A stretch of 64,000 nt of DNA from the NCBI RefSeq assembly GCF_905404315.1, contig NC_066312.1, forward strand, positions 7,241,001 to 7,305,000. Reading direction: 5' to 3'. This document shows, piece after piece, positions 46,981 to 58,659 of this stretch (its first letter is position 1; every line of letters starts with the position of its first letter). The stretch comes from Leptidea sinapis. Taxonomy: Eukaryota > Arthropoda > Insecta > Lepidoptera > Pieridae. A program made the translations under genes and the position numbers. The notes under the pieces were generated by a model. The model saw nothing but the letters and a program-made list of their open reading frames with translations, was not told the origin of the DNA and searched no databases.

Positions 46981-49863
46981 GACTTATACTTACAAGAATT
47001 GCTCATTTAAAGATATTAGATTATGTACCTACCATTGACAAAATTGATTCATCGACCACTTTGCTGATAATTCGATTAGAGGGGAGGCTCCTTTGCACAG
47101 GAAGCCGGCTACATTATGGGTATCACAACGGCGCCTATTTCTGCCGTGATGCAGTAATGTGTAAACATTACTGTGTTTCGGTCTGAAGGGCACCGTAGCT
47201 ACTGAAATTACTGGGCAAATGAGACAACATTCTATGTCTCAAGGTGACGAGCGCAATTGTAGTGCCGCTCAGAATTTTCAAATGAATGGAATGAAAAATG
47301 GGTAGGGCTTATCACTTACCATCAGCTGAACGTCCTGCTCGTCTCGTTCCTTATTTTCATAAAAAAAGCATTTGTATTTGCAAAGAGGATGTAAATACTA
47401 CCTAATAAGATACTTACTGCCTAAGTAAAATTAAAATATAGTTTATAATGAAACGTGCAGTGTATTGACATAAGTTTAAAATAGCAGTAATTACAGTAAT
47501 GCGACTGGCGACGAGGTGGAATCCGGCTAAGTTTAAAAGCGAAAAAGTTGCTTAAAATGTATTGGATTTTGGCTATATCCGTTTTTAACAAGATTATAGC
47601 CGTCATCTGACAATCTATCAATGACTGCACGTGTCATACGATCGAATGAATCGCTTTTTTCTTAAAGAGTTTCGATAGGCTGATATCTGCACCAAAAAGA
47701 TTGTACGACTGTCAGTGTCTAATAAAATGTTAACAATTAATTAGGAAATGTATGTTCAAGCGAATTCCGACCTACTTGTTTATTATAACTGTAGACATTA
47801 CGGTGGGTCATGATTACATTTCATACTATATGTATATATATATATATATATCATCACATATATATAATCAATACACTACGAACTAGAACTTAGGAGCTTC
47901 TTTTCCTTTTTCGTTAGATAAATAGGTGACATTTAGTAGCCAAAGCCAAGTACCAAAATAGATGAGATTTACAAAATTCTGGTGATTTTATCGATTAAAT
48001 TCCAAAATTTTATTACTTTGGAAATAATTTAATACATTTAATAATGTAATTTTATACATATATTAATATCAAATTGTAAAAATGAAAAAATAAATTATTT
48101 GACTTTGTGTTCAGTATATTAATAATGTATGTTTGTATGTTTGTAGTGTTTTTGGTTCACCGTGGAGTTTGGTTTGTGCCGACAAGATGGCGAACTGAAG
48201 GCATTCGGCGCCGGTCTTTTGTCTTCATTTGGAGAGCTCCAGTACTGTCTTTCTGGAGAACCAGAGTTGAAACCTTTCGAGCCCGAAGTAACTGGCATTC
48301 AGAAGTACCCAATCACTGAATATCAACCCATTTATTTCGTTGCTAATAGCTTCGAGAGTGCTAAAGAGAAAATGATGTAAGTTACTTTGTATATATTTAT
48401 GTCTATTTAGCTACAAAAGCATCATAAAATAAATTAATTAATACTGCAATAATGGGGTTCCCTATCGAATAAAGCCAAATAAAAACAACAGAGTACCATA
48501 TCCATTGCTGGGACGAGCGGGGTTTTATATTCGTTTCACCGCACGATATTGCTAGTTCTAGGCTTCTAAAGTCATGCAAACACTCCCAACACACCCACAA
48601 ACAATCCCAATTGTATGTTGAATGTCTTCATACGTAATATTAATATTATATCATTAAATAAAAGTTTTAACTGCTCGCACGTTTTCTTCGGCAACGGCTG
48701 TCGAAGCAACCATATCTACGACATTTATAACGACAATATCTTTCTACATCCCTTAAAATTATACAACTGCGTTTGAATTCGTTACGCCAACGATAGATGG
48801 TCGCTTAAGAAGTTTCTTAATACATAAATACTTCTACCACTACTTTTATTAATTTGAGTACATACTTACATTTTTATTTAAAAACTTTCTGCGCTGCATG
48901 GACCTTTAGCTGGTTTTAGTGCTCGACCGCCGGACGGTCAGCGGCGAGGTCTGGACAATTCAAATTCAAATTTCAAATATTTTTATTCAAACTAGGATGC
49001 GACATCACTTTTTGAAAGTCAAAAAACTACCACCCATTCCAAAATGAATGCCTCAGACCTGAGAAGAATGGACGCAACAAACTCAACGGGTTTTTTTTTA
49101 CATCGAATAAATATGTTTTCAAAGTAATATTATAAAATTAAACTTATTATTTAATAGCCTGAGGGCGGTCACTCCAATCTGTGGTATCAATAAGAAAGTC
49201 ATTTATGTTATAGTAACCTTTACCACACAAACGTTCTTTTAACAATTCTTTTGAATAACGTTATACTTTTGTTTTGAACATTTTCTGGGATCTTGTTGTA
49301 AAAGCATATACATCGCCCCACAAAAGACTTACTTACTCGACTGAGCCGAGTAGTAGGCATCATAAGTTTATGTCTGTTCCCGGTGTTAACATTATGGTTA
49401 TGACAATTTCTGGCAATTTCACTTATGTGCCTATGAACATACATTACATTATCAATAGTAGCTATAATAATGAAAACATATGAACGCGTATGATTATTGG
49501 GTTGCAAGAGAACAGCAGATGGTATTCACTTACTATCAACTAACCCGAATACTAGCAATAATTTCCTACCGCCAGATAAATACAAACTAGCCGTGTAACT
49601 TAAAAATAGCATACACATTGTTAAGGATGGATTTGTTCTTCACGAAGTATCTTCCGATTACATAAATATACTTTCATGTAATAAAATATACATTCGTGAT
49701 TTTCAGCAAATTTTCCGAAACGATTCCTCGAGACTTCGGTGTACGTTACAACCCGTATACACAGAGTATCGACATTCTAGACTCGCCCAAACAAATGAAA
49801 GATCTATTGCGTCAAGTTCACACCGAAATGGACCATCTGCTGAAAACTCTGGAGAAAATCTAA
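43765..49863 (+). CDS. Hn: Phenylalanine-4-hydroxylase (five exons, short first exon not found)
   Basis: This enzyme is a pterin- and iron-dependent monooxygenase that converts phenylalanine to tyrosine in the cytosol, feeding melanin, pteridine and cuticle pathways. Exons 43765-44068, 45186-45545, 46313-46575, 48147-48376 and 49707-49863 join in frame to about 437 codons and a TAA stop; insect PAH is usually about 450. An N-terminal ACT regulatory domain (LLFAPGTRDEAGSLAKFL, HVGVNLSHIES-like segment) is followed by the catalytic domain. The iron ligands are visible: two His in CHELLGHAPL and a Glu in FWFTVEFGLC. VPWFPRRIRDLDRFANQILS, PLPHVVYTKDEI and GASLGAPD-type motifs are also typical. 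The ACT domain plus overall sequence favours PAH over tyrosine or tryptophan hydroxylase. The first exon begins in phase 0 after an acceptor; an in-frame ATG at 43774 could serve as start, but a short upstream exon is more likely. Confidence 0.96.
44263..44512 (+). mobile_element. RTE-type LINE 3' fragment
   Basis: The sequence reads KLKWQWAEHIVQRTEGRWGS, VLEWRPRTGRRNVGGP and later GEAFVQQWTS with stops between. It ends in a GATGAT tract and lies in a PAH intron. Confidence 0.8.
44870..45090 (+). repeat. Dispersed repeat family A
   Basis: This is a 5'-shortened copy in the first recognised PAH intron. Confidence 0.78.
45186..45545 (+). CDS. Hn: PAH exon: start of the catalytic domain
   Basis: The exon follows TTTTCAG and ends AAAG|GTAAAG. 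It encodes AVPWFPRRIRDLDRFANQIL, then HPGFTDAEYRARRKYFADIA, and ends DNIPQLEDVSNFLK. Some longer in-frame reading past the donor (to about 45685) is intron. Confidence 0.95.
46313..46575 (+). CDS. Hn: PAH exon: iron-binding histidines
   Basis: The exon encodes DCTGFTLRPVAGLLSSRDFL, YTPEPDVCHELLGHAPLFAD and LASLGAPDDYIEKLAT. The two His of HELLGH are iron ligands. It ends in phase 0 at ACG|GTGAGT. Confidence 0.95.
46640..46935 (-). mobile_element. Composite repeat with tRNA-like head
   Basis: On the minus strand TAGCTCATTGGGTGATCC and CGGTTCGAATCC form A and B boxes. It is flanked by a long TA tract and lies in a PAH intron. Confidence 0.65.
46938..46979. repeat. TA microsatellite
   Basis: About twenty TA units adjoin the SINE. 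Confidence 0.95.
47077..47372 (+). repeat. Dispersed repeat family A
   Basis: This copy lies in the third recognised PAH intron and ends TCTCGTTCCTTATTTTCAT. Confidence 0.8.
47825..47868. repeat. Short TA-rich microsatellite
   Basis: TATATA tracts are interrupted by TCATCACA. Confidence 0.8.
48147..48376 (+). CDS. Hn: PAH exon: iron-binding glutamate
   Basis: The acceptor is TTTGTAG. The exon opens CFWFTVEFGLCRQDGELKAF and continues GAGLLSSFGELQYCLSG and QPIYFVANSFESAKEKM. The first residue is Cys (TGT), where relatives generally have a hydrophobic residue such as Ile or Val. The donor is AT|GTAAGT. Confidence 0.95.
48958..49510 (-). mobile_element. Zenon-like LINE 3' fragment
   Basis: The minus-strand frame 49507-49220 reads NVMYVHRHISEIARNCHNHN and RLSRVSKSFVGRCICFYNKI, the C-terminus of CR1/Zenon reverse transcriptases. 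The 3' end is the inverse of TTCAAATTCAAATTTCAAAT. It lies in the last PAH intron. Confidence 0.85.
49707..49863 (+). CDS. Hn: PAH terminal exon
   Basis: The exon follows GATTTTCAG and encodes KFSETIPRDFGVRYNPYTQS, then the C-terminal tetramerisation helix (MKDLLRQVHTEMDHLLKTLE) and TAA. Confidence 0.94.
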
Positions 49864-50100
49864 TTAATAATCATTAGATAAGATATAGATGAATATTTAA
49901 AAGTAATTTAGAATAATTATTATATATTATATAGATTAATTGTAGTAATATTACGGAGCTTGGTTTATATGCTTTTGGTCATTGTCGACTAGTTTTAAAT
50001 ATTTTATAATATTCTTGTTTGTAAGCTGTCTTCCATGTTGTGATTTCAAAATTTGTATTATATCAACCCCTGAGATTACTTAAACGTCAATCTAAACGTA
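49864..50100 (+). other. Likely PAH 3' untranslated region
   Basis: This AT-rich sequence follows the TAA. No canonical AATAAA was singled out. Confidence 0.4.
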
Positions 50101-50358
50101 TAACGGCCGTTCCTAATATTCAGTCTATCTCTTACTTGAGATAAAAATCAACGGTAACTCACCTTATCCATACACGCTGTCGGTGAATGGGACGACGTAT
50201 AGCTTACCAGCAATAGAAGTTTGTCTTGAAATTGCAATTGACGCGTCCCAATATAAGGCGATAAGAATGACTTATCGGGTATATTGGGACAGCTTCAGAT
50301 TAATGACAGCTAATTACTGACAGTAGAAAGTAGATAGTATATTGGGAACGGTCGTTAA
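50101..50358 (+). mobile_element. ACGGCCGTTCCCAATAT MITE
   Basis: It starts TAACGGCCGTTCCTAATATT and ends TTGGGAACGGTCGTTA. It is shorter by about 55 internal bases. Confidence 0.8.
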
Positions 50359-50369
50359 TAATCTGAATA

Positions 50370-50535
50370 GGTTCTATCTAGAGCCTCTTGCTGCTAGAAA
50401 ACCGATAAGAACAGGCCAGGTTTACTAGTTTAGTGTGCGTGACAAGCAAGTAGAGATGTCAACCTCTTTTTTTGAGGTTTTCACAGCTGTCCAGTCTATC
50501 TAGATTCTAAACGTATAAATAATTTAAGATAAGAT
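50370..50535 (+). repeat. Repeat D
   Basis: This copy is inverted: GAGCCTCTTGCTGCTAG, then GAACAGGCCAGGTTTACTAG, ending AAACGTATAAATAATTTAAG. Confidence 0.7.
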
Positions 50536-51045
50536 ATAAGAGATAAGATATAATACACAAAAAAAAATATTACTAGATACTGACAAAGATGTTTATCTGA
50601 AATAGTTAACAAAATAGTAAAAAACAATATAATTTTTAATAATTTTGATTAAAGTTATAAATTAGGTTGATTATGTAAATTGGATCTCGAACGCAACAAA
50701 AGATCCTAAGATATATATATTTTTTATATTTTAGTTTTAAAACGTCTTGTTGATTTTACATAGTAAGTTAAGTATTATAAAAAAGCGTATTTTCAAAAAA
50801 AAGGGTTTAAAATTATAAAGAAAACGTTTTTTTTAAACAAACTTTACAGTTCCTAGATATAAATTTAATATCATTACATTTCTCAGATAATTATACAAAT
50901 AATTACATGAAAATATATAATTTTGTTTGTTTTATTTATATCATATAAATAATAATTGTAGGGGACCAGCTTTTTTTCATTCCTTTCTTGAATAAAATTG
51001 AAAGAGCAATAAATTTGGTAAAAACTTATTACCACATAATCAAAC
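50536..51045. other. AT-rich, nothing recognised
   Basis: This is a run of low-complexity AT sequence. Confidence 0.5.
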
Positions 51046-51049
51046 AATA

Positions 51050-51160
51050 AATCAAATCAAAATCACTTTATTCATGTAGGTCACGGAAATGACACTTATG
51101 AATGTCAAAAAAATTTTTTCTTATTGAATCTACCGCTACTTCGTAAAGGGTTTAGCTATT
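51050..51160 (-). mobile_element. Tail of another LINE
   Basis: The sequence CAAATCAAAATCACTTTATT then CATGTAGGTCACGGAAATG is a common lepidopteran LINE 3' end (reverse orientation). It is truncated where the CR1 begins. Confidence 0.5.
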
Positions 51161-51345
51161 TTTTTTTATGGAATAGGAGGACAAACGAGCGTACGGGTCA
51201 CCTGTTGTTAAGTGATCACCGCCGCCCACAATCTCTTGCAACACCAGAGGAATCACAGGAGCGTTGCCGGCCTTTAAGGAAGGTGTGCTCGCTTTTTTTG
51301 AAGGTACCCATGTCATATCATCCCGCAAACACCGCACAAGGAAGC

Positions 51346-52876
51346 TCATTCCACAGCTTTGTAGTACGTGGAAGAAAACTCCTTGAAAACCGCACTGTGG
51401 AGGACCAGATGGTGAGGAGGGTATCCTAACTTGTGGCGTGTCATGCGAAGGTGGAATTCGGCGGCAGGAATCAGGTTAAACAGCTCTTCGGAACACTCCC
51501 CGTGATAAATGCGGTAGAAGACACACAATGAAGCGACGTCTCTACGCAACGCCAAGTGATCCAGCCGTTCACAGAGAACTGGGTTCCCGACAATTCGAGC
51601 TGCTCTGCGTTGCACGTGGTCAAATGGATCAAGCTGATACTGGGGTGCACCAGACCAGAGATGACAGCAATACTCCATGTGTGGCCGGACCTGCGCTTTG
51701 TAGAGCGCTAGTATGTGGGCCGTCTTGAAGTATTGCCGTGCTCTATTAATGACGCCCAGTTTCTTTGAAGCCAATTTGGCTTTGCCTTCCAAATGACCAC
51801 GAAATTGGCAATCTTTGAGATTTCGTGACCCAGTATTCCGATACTAGGCGAGAAGAGCGGTGATACGACAAATGGGGATTTTTTAGTGGTAAACGCGCAA
51901 ACTTGAGTCTTCTGGGGGTTAAATTGGACAAGGTTCAATTTTCCCCATTCCGCGACCTTCTCAAGAGAGGACTCGATAGAAGACACAAGTTTCTCCCGGC
52001 ACTGGTCGACGATTTCTCCAGAGAGACCTGCATGGCCCGTGTATACGGCATCACCAGTGCTGTGGTCTGCATAGCAATGAATGTTGGAGGTGTCCAACAT
52101 ATCATTGATATGCAGAAGAAACAGCGTGGGAGACAGCACACAGCCTTGGGGCACTCCAGCATTCACGGGCTTCGGGTTCGAGCAATATCCGTCGACAACG
52201 ACCTGTATGCTGCGCCCAGTGAGGAAGCTGGGTGTCCACTTGCACAAGCTCTCGGGAAGCCCAAATGATGGAAGTTTGGAGAGGAGCGCCTTGTGCCATA
52301 TACAACAACAGGCTAACTGCCAGGCCTTCCCCCTTGCTTTCAATAGCCGCAGCCCATCTATGTGTTAGGTATACCAGAAGATCACCTGCCGACTGACCAT
52401 GGCTAAACCCGTATTGTCGGTCGTTGATCAACTGGTGACCCTCTAGGCTGACTGCTAATTATGCTCTCCATGATTTTGGAGAGCAGGGAGGTAATAGCAA
52501 TAGGCCTGTAGTTTGCCGGATCCGAACTGTCTCCTTTTTCTTGGATCGGATGGACAAGGGCTGACTTCCATGAGTCAGGGGCTACACCTTTAGAATAAGA
52601 GTGCCGGAATAAACGCGTTATCACCGGCGTCAACTCAGGGGCACACGTTCTAAGCACGATTGGAGAAATGCCATCCGGCCCGCTCCACTTCCTGACGTCC
52701 AACGAAAACAGAGGCTCGCCTAACAGTTTTCTGTCTGAACTGTACTTCAGGCATAGAGCTCTGACACCGCGGGATGGTCGGCGGTGTTTTTCCGTTGTCG
52801 TCAAGAGTCGAGTTGGAGGCGAAAAGAGTGCACAAGAGATCGGCTTTATCTTTTGCCGTATGGGCCAGGGTGTCAT
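51346..52876 (-). pseudogene. CR1 reverse transcriptase, frameshifted
   Basis: Pieces in different frames carry GPDGISPIVLRTCAPELTPV, NYRPIAITSLLSKIMESII, YGFSHGQSAGDLL, PQGCVLSPTLFLLHIN and HMEYCCHLWSGAPQYQL. The second catalytic Asp of the YADD box is replaced by His (YADH). At least three frame changes are needed to join them, so no working enzyme is coded. Confidence 0.85.
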
Positions 52877-53162
52877 TCCTCATGTGCAACGGTGGCATGG
52901 ACGGCTGGCTGAAGTTACCAAGAGCAGCTTTCGACAACGACCAGAACTTGCGTGTTCCGGTCGGGTAACTGGAAAGCTGCTCGCCGATTTTGACGACGTG
53001 TGTTGACTTTGCACGGGCGATTTGCCGCTTAAAAAATCTGGAGGCACCGTTGTATTTCCTCTTAAGAACTGTGCAGTTCGGATCCTTTATGCCCAGCGCC
53101 GCAACCCAAGCTCGATACGCCTGTTTTTTGCAGTCAGATGCTGCTTTAACTGACGCATCGAA

Positions 53163-54089
53163 CTAGGGCTGTGATCTGCCACCGATGGGTACTACAGAGT
53201 TTGGTATAAAAATATCCATACCCTGTAGTATCACATCGGCTACTGCAACGGCGCAGGCACTAGGATCATCCGATGGGAAACAAACCCTGCCCCAAGGGTA
53301 GGATGCAAAAAAGGAACGCATCCTATCCCAATCTGCTGACTTGTAGTGCCAAACGCGGCGGGTCGCTGGTGGTCTGCGACGTTGGCGTCGGATAGGCACT
53401 ACACTCCTGACCAGGCAATGGTCGGACGTTCCGAGAGGGGTGTCGACAAAGACCTGGTAACCATCGGGATGTGTAGTCAGTAGAAGATCCAATAAGGACG
53501 GCATGTGGCTATCCACATCTGGAAGCCGCGTTGGCGACTCAACCATTTGGGACAGACCATACGCCAATGCAAAATTATGCACAGATCGCCCTGCGTAGTC
53601 TGTGGTACGTGATCCAAGCCATTCGGCATTGTGCCCGTTGAAATCACCCAAGACTACGATTTCAGCGGAGGGTATCTGTGCAAGCACGTCGTCAATTTCC
53701 GCTTGAACGCAGCCCATGAGATGATCGGTTTCTGCGCTACCACTACCGCGGACGCGGTCCTCTAAATCTACGTGGAGCCAGAGAGTGGACAGGTCCCTAC
53801 CCTCAAAATTGCCGAGACGGCGATAGCAGATATCCTCCCTAACGTACACACATACCCCGGCATGAGTCAAAAAATTGTGCTCAATTTTGTACCCGGGGTA
53901 CGTAAAATATGACGTATCGCTAGGTCGAGATATCTGCGTCTCCGTAAGGAAATACAAGGCCGGCTGCGCCGTCTCAAGGTGGTGGTGGACGGCGTTTAAA
54001 TTGGAGTGAATTCCCCTGATATTGCATAAGTCCACGTTGAGTCTGGAGCGGGGTGCCGTGGTGTTACTTCCTCGTTTGTCCTTGGTCAT
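53163..54089 (-). pseudogene. CR1 endonuclease domain
   Basis: These 308 codons are open and carry an apurinic-like endonuclease: LCNIRGIHSNLNAVHHHLE, LYFLTETQIS, VVLGDFNGHNAEWLGS and TPLGTSDHCLVRS. In a full element it nicks the target DNA. It ends at a stop before the reverse transcriptase, so the original polyprotein is interrupted. Confidence 0.88.
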
Positions 54090-54465
54090 GCGCGGTTCTG
54101 TGCCCTCCCCAGAATACGAAGGGCAGCCCGAGCTAGAGTGCTGGGGGAGGGATTCTCCTACTCTGGTAGAGCCGGTACCCTCCTAGGGTAAAATCTTTTT
54201 AAGTTCCGCTGTAATATTCGCGTGGAGGGGGGGGGGGAATAGCCACCGGTCCTCGACACTAACCTATGCGAAACATAGCAGCTCTAGGCCGCTACTTCAC
54301 GCCGGTATTCTGTGCGAGTGTGGTAATTAACCCGGACGAGTCTGGCCCGATTGTGCTGACGTCAAAAGACGGTAGCGTGACTCTCCCACTTCTAAAAAGC
54401 CCTTAGTCGCCTCTTACGACACCCATGGGCCTGGAATTCCCATATTCTTTTTACGCTCCGGGCAA

Positions 54466-54809
54466 GCAGTGAACTTCTTATCAAAAGCTTGGCAAGAGGT
54501 AACAGCAGCCACTATCCAACATTCTTTTCGACATGCTGGATTATGTAGTAGCCAAGAAACGAACCAATTTGACAGTGAAGACAATCTACCACTGAGTGAA
54601 TGGATAAGCTAGTTCAAGATACCAAACAATTTTAACGAAGATCTACAATCGTACCAAAATAAAGATGAGGATGTAGCCACAACTGGTACACTTACAGATG
54701 AACAAATTCTTGATTTAGTGACAAAAAGTCAGGAAACACCCGATAATCAAAATGAAGAAGGCGATCAAGTGGACAAATCCGAATCACCACCAACAATTCA
54801 ACAAGCCCT
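54466..54809 (+). mobile_element. pogo/Tigger transposase fragment, left part
   Basis: The sequence reads AVNFLSKAWQEVTAATIQHS, FRHAGLC, then DSEDNLPLSEWIS and DVATTGTLTDEQILDLVTKS, the C-terminal part of pogo/Tigger transposases. It is cut at 54809 by the LINE and continues at 57310. Confidence 0.8.
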
Positions 54810-57309
54810 GTTCTGGATCTCGTTCTAACTAACTGTGTTACCTTAAAAGTTTCTAACTCCTTAAATATTATAAGTAAAATTGATCGAAAGCATCCTCCCT
54901 TATTAATTACTGTACCGGAATTAATACCACACTTTCTTAATCCAGCACAAAATCCACGACACAACTTCTTTAAAGCGAACTATGAGCTAATCTTAGCTCA
55001 CCTGAAGGAAATTAATTGATCACAAACGTTCGATAAGTGCCAAAACGTTAACGAGATGACAACTGTATTTTACCGTATTTTAAATAATACCGTGGAAACA
55101 TACGTCCCTGTTTCGAAGCCAAAAAAAGCAGGTTCCCTTCATGGCTTAGTAAGTCTCTGATAAGAATAATCGCGGAAAAAGAAAGTAAGAGAAAAAAGTA
55201 TATGAAATACAAAAACCCACGCGATAGGTTGGAATATGAATTACTTCGTGAGCGTAGTAAAAAAATAATAGACGCATGCCTACAAAATTATAAAAAACGG
55301 ATCGAGGGTAATATTATCAGGAATCCTAAATGTTTGTGGAACTATATTAAGGATAGACGAGGTGGTCAATCTACTATACCTGCCGAAATGACCCTTGATG
55401 AGGTAACTGCTAACATTGGTACAACAATTGCAGAATTATTTGCTAAAAATTTTTTATCAGTGTGTAACGTAGTATTACCTGATAGTCTAGAGTCCGCAGC
55501 GCATGGTCTCCTATTTTTGAATATAATAAAATTCAGTGAACGTGAAATTAAACGTGCCATTAAAAATCTAGACAGTTTCAAAGGTGCCGGCCCAGATGAG
55601 ATCCCTCCCGTATTTGTAAAGCGCTGCGGCCCTACTCTTGCTCTGCCACTGTCACTCCTTTTCAACAAGTCTTTACATGACGGGGTATTTCCTGAATTGT
55701 GGAAAAAAACTAAGATTGTTCCAGTGTATTAAAAAGGTGACAATAAAGACGTCCAAAACTACCGTCCTATATCCATACTTTCCTGTATACCTAAACTGTT
55801 TGAATCTCTTGTTTGCCCAATTGTCACGCGCCACTTGGAAAGCCTGATATCAGATTGTCAACATGGGTTTCGAAAAGGACGTTCTGTCACAACGAACTTG
55901 GTGTCGTTTATGTCCCATCTCAGTAATGAAATAGATAGTCGTCAGCAAGTAGACTGTGTGTACATGGATTTCTCGAACGCTTTCGATAAGGTGTGTCACT
56001 CGCTTCTTGTAGATAAATTGAGAGGGTCTGGTGTGTGCGGGACCTTGCTAGAATGGTTTAAGTCATACCTAGCAAAAAGACTTCAGTTTGTGGTGCTAAA
56101 CGGTCACATATCAGATGTGTATGTTGCGTATTCAGGAGTACCACAAGGATCCCACCTAGGCCCTGTTCTCTTCTCGGTGTTTATAAATGATATTACCTGT
56201 TCTATACATCACTGTTAATACTCACTTTTTGCCGATGACTTAAAAATATTTAAAACTGTTAGTTCGAATAGTGATGTGGAGCTCATCCAAGCTGATCTTG
56301 ATGCAATAAATATGTGGTGTAAATTAAATGGTATGGTTATTAACACAAAGAAATCTTATCACATTAAGTACACAAAGAAAAAAATACAATTTCCATCATC
56401 GTATAATTTACAGTCCGATAAGTTACAAGAGGTAACTGAGATTCGAGATTTGGGCGTGACAATGGACTCACAATTTAAATTCAAAGTACACAAAAACACA
56501 AAAGGATTTGTTTCTCCTCAAACCAAAATAATTCTTTATAACTCACTGGTTCGCAGCAAATTAGAATTTGCATCAGTTGTGTGGAGTCCCCAATACGCAG
56601 CACCTTCTCAACGTTTAGAGAGACTACAAAGATCCTTTACTAGATACTTGGCATATCATAGTTCCGGCATCTTTCATAAGGCCACCTACGACCAGCGGCT
56701 GAAACACTTTAAAATGTTGTCACTCTACAATCGCCGCATAACACTGGATTTTGATCCAGATCCAGATCCATTGAGGAATGTTAGCATTCCTCAAAAAGCT
56801 GTTATCAGGACAGACGGAGTGCAGTGAATTGCTGGATAAAATAAATTTCAAAATCCCGCACAGATATCCACGAAATCCGATTACTAACATACTTGTGGAA
56901 CCAGTAAGTAGGACAAATGCCCTTAAGCATTCTCCATTATCAAGGATGTGTTCTGAGTACAATCGATTTTCCGCGTCCATAAAAGATTTTGATATTTTTC
57001 ATGACAAAGTGACAAGTCTAAAAAAAAACTAACCGCACATTTCTGTTTGTAAATAATAATAATATGTTAGTTGATATTCATACTAACTATTTCTTCGTTA
57101 TATTGTATCTATTATTGTGAGTAATTTGCTTAAAATCCTTGTTAAATTTGTAGTTCGAACTGTATTTTGTATTTAAATTAATGTCTTGCAATGAGAGTGG
57201 TGTATGCACCAGTAACTGGCATTCATACCAGATTATAAACCTATAAGACCATAATTATTTTTAATGTTTTGTATGTAATGCTGTTGGTGTGTCAATAAAT
57301 AAATAAATA
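54810..57309 (+). mobile_element. 5'-truncated Jockey/CR1-type LINE nested in pogo/Tigger
   Basis: The reverse transcriptase is spread over frames 55202-55732, 55835-56218 and 56276-56827. Motifs are FKGAGPDEIPPVFVKRC, NYRPISILSCIPKLFES, CQHGFRKGRSVTTNL, YMDFSNAFDKVCH, GVPQGSHLGPVLFSVFINDI and FADDLKIFKTV. Stops at about 55730 and 56216, a short deletion near 56485 and a frameshift near 56740 disable it. It ends GTTGGTGTGTCAATAAATAA with TAAA repeats. Confidence 0.92.
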
Positions 57310-57472
57310 AAGCCCTAGATGCCGGTAAGTTGATAGAAAGTTATTTGTTGTTTAATCAAGACGATTCCACCACATATCTAGATATGAATAGAATACATAA
57401 AATAATACAAAACAAGTACTGGCATAGCAAAAAACGTCAGACAAAGTTATCAGACTATATGTGTAAACAATA
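57310..57472 (+). mobile_element. pogo/Tigger transposase fragment, right part
   Basis: It continues the frame as ALDAGKLIESYLLFNQDDST then MNRIHKIIQNKYWHSKKRQT and KLSDYMCKQ-stop. AAGCCCT is present on both sides of the LINE. Confidence 0.8.
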
Positions 57473-57589
57473 ATTTACCCGTATAAGCATTTATAATCTA
57501 AGACATAGGTACATATTAAAAATTCTTGTTAATTTGGTTGTTTTTTTGTGCACTCCATATAACGACAAAAAATGCTGAGTCCCTTGAGT

Positions 57590-57730
57590 TTCGTTCTAGA
57601 GACTTTAAGTAGTACAAAAACGTCAAAATTAGTCCTCTGGACGCTCACGAGTGGCGCTTCAAATAGGCACGAAAAATTTGCTGTCCAGTGGTATTTATAC
57701 AGGTCCACTGACCTCCCATACGACGAATGA
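57590..57730 (+). mobile_element. MITE fragment, same family
   Basis: Only the right part remains, from CTCTGGACGCTCACGAGTGG to TCCAGTGGTATTTATACAG. Confidence 0.6.
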
Positions 57731-57739
57731 AACAACGGC

Positions 57740-58655
57740 AACAGCGACAGTGGTGAGCAGCAGGAACTAGCACAAATAATTTTACTTAGTTCCTACATGT
57801 TTTGAATTTTCTGTAGTTGTGTCATATTATTGACACAGGATGGCGCTTAGCACAAAACATGTTGTGTATAATATCACAGAGTAGGCTTGGATACATTAAT
57901 ACTATTATATAGTTAAGGATGCAGTATGTAACAGGAAATAAAAATAAAACCATTTAATAACCAACATAATATAATAGATAGATTTGTACATAAAACTAAG
58001 TACCTAGTACTTTTTAGCGACTAATATTATCGTTTTAATTGAAGTAGATATATTATAGTATCGTAATATCGAATTTACAATAAACGATAATTATTATAAA
58101 TTAGTTTAACTTATTTATATACAATCCTGATTATTATTAAATTAATTACGACACGCCAATTATTTGAAAAATTTTCGAAGCACTTTATAAATTAAGTCTA
58201 TACATACATAGGTAAGAAGTAAATCTATTACTATAAATACAAAGTCGAAATTTGTGAAAAGTGAAACTTTTGACAGGTCGTTAATAAGCTATTTAACATT
58301 AACAATAGCTTTAACCGGTTAAGATTGGACGGTTACGGTTCATAGTTAAAAGTTATGAAGTCATCTAAAAATTGTCAAATGGTGCAGCTCATTCTTGCTT
58401 AACCGGTACTTTAACATGTTTGTTATTGCTAAAGTTAGTAGGTACAACCCAACCTTAGTAGTCTGGTTGTTAATTTTCAAATGTGAGTCATATAAGTTGT
58501 ATTTGCAAAACTTGTTTAATGGGCCAGTATATACACTATTGGATGAGTAATATAGAAATAGTTATAACATCTTACTCTATTTAAGTAGACTATTTAAATA
58601 ATATAACTTTATTGAATTTCAAGCAACAGCCATACATTTAAGTAAAGGCAAAGAA
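57740..58655. other. AT-rich, nothing recognised
   Basis: No gene or repeat was identified. Confidence 0.45.
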
Positions 58656-58659
58656 ATAT

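Larger units (their letters stand above)
51165..54465 (-). mobile_element. Near-full-length CR1 LINE
   Basis: Minus-strand order: 5' region (54465-54090), endonuclease frame (54089-53163), reverse transcriptase in several broken frames (52876-51708), C-terminal tail (51792-51346) and 3' region ending at a T-run at 51165. The palm is recognisable from GVPQGCVLSPTLFLLHINDM and YADHSTGDAVY, where the usual ADD is ADH. Frameshifts show it is no longer functional. It is the source family of the short CR1 tails elsewhere in the window. Confidence 0.92.
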
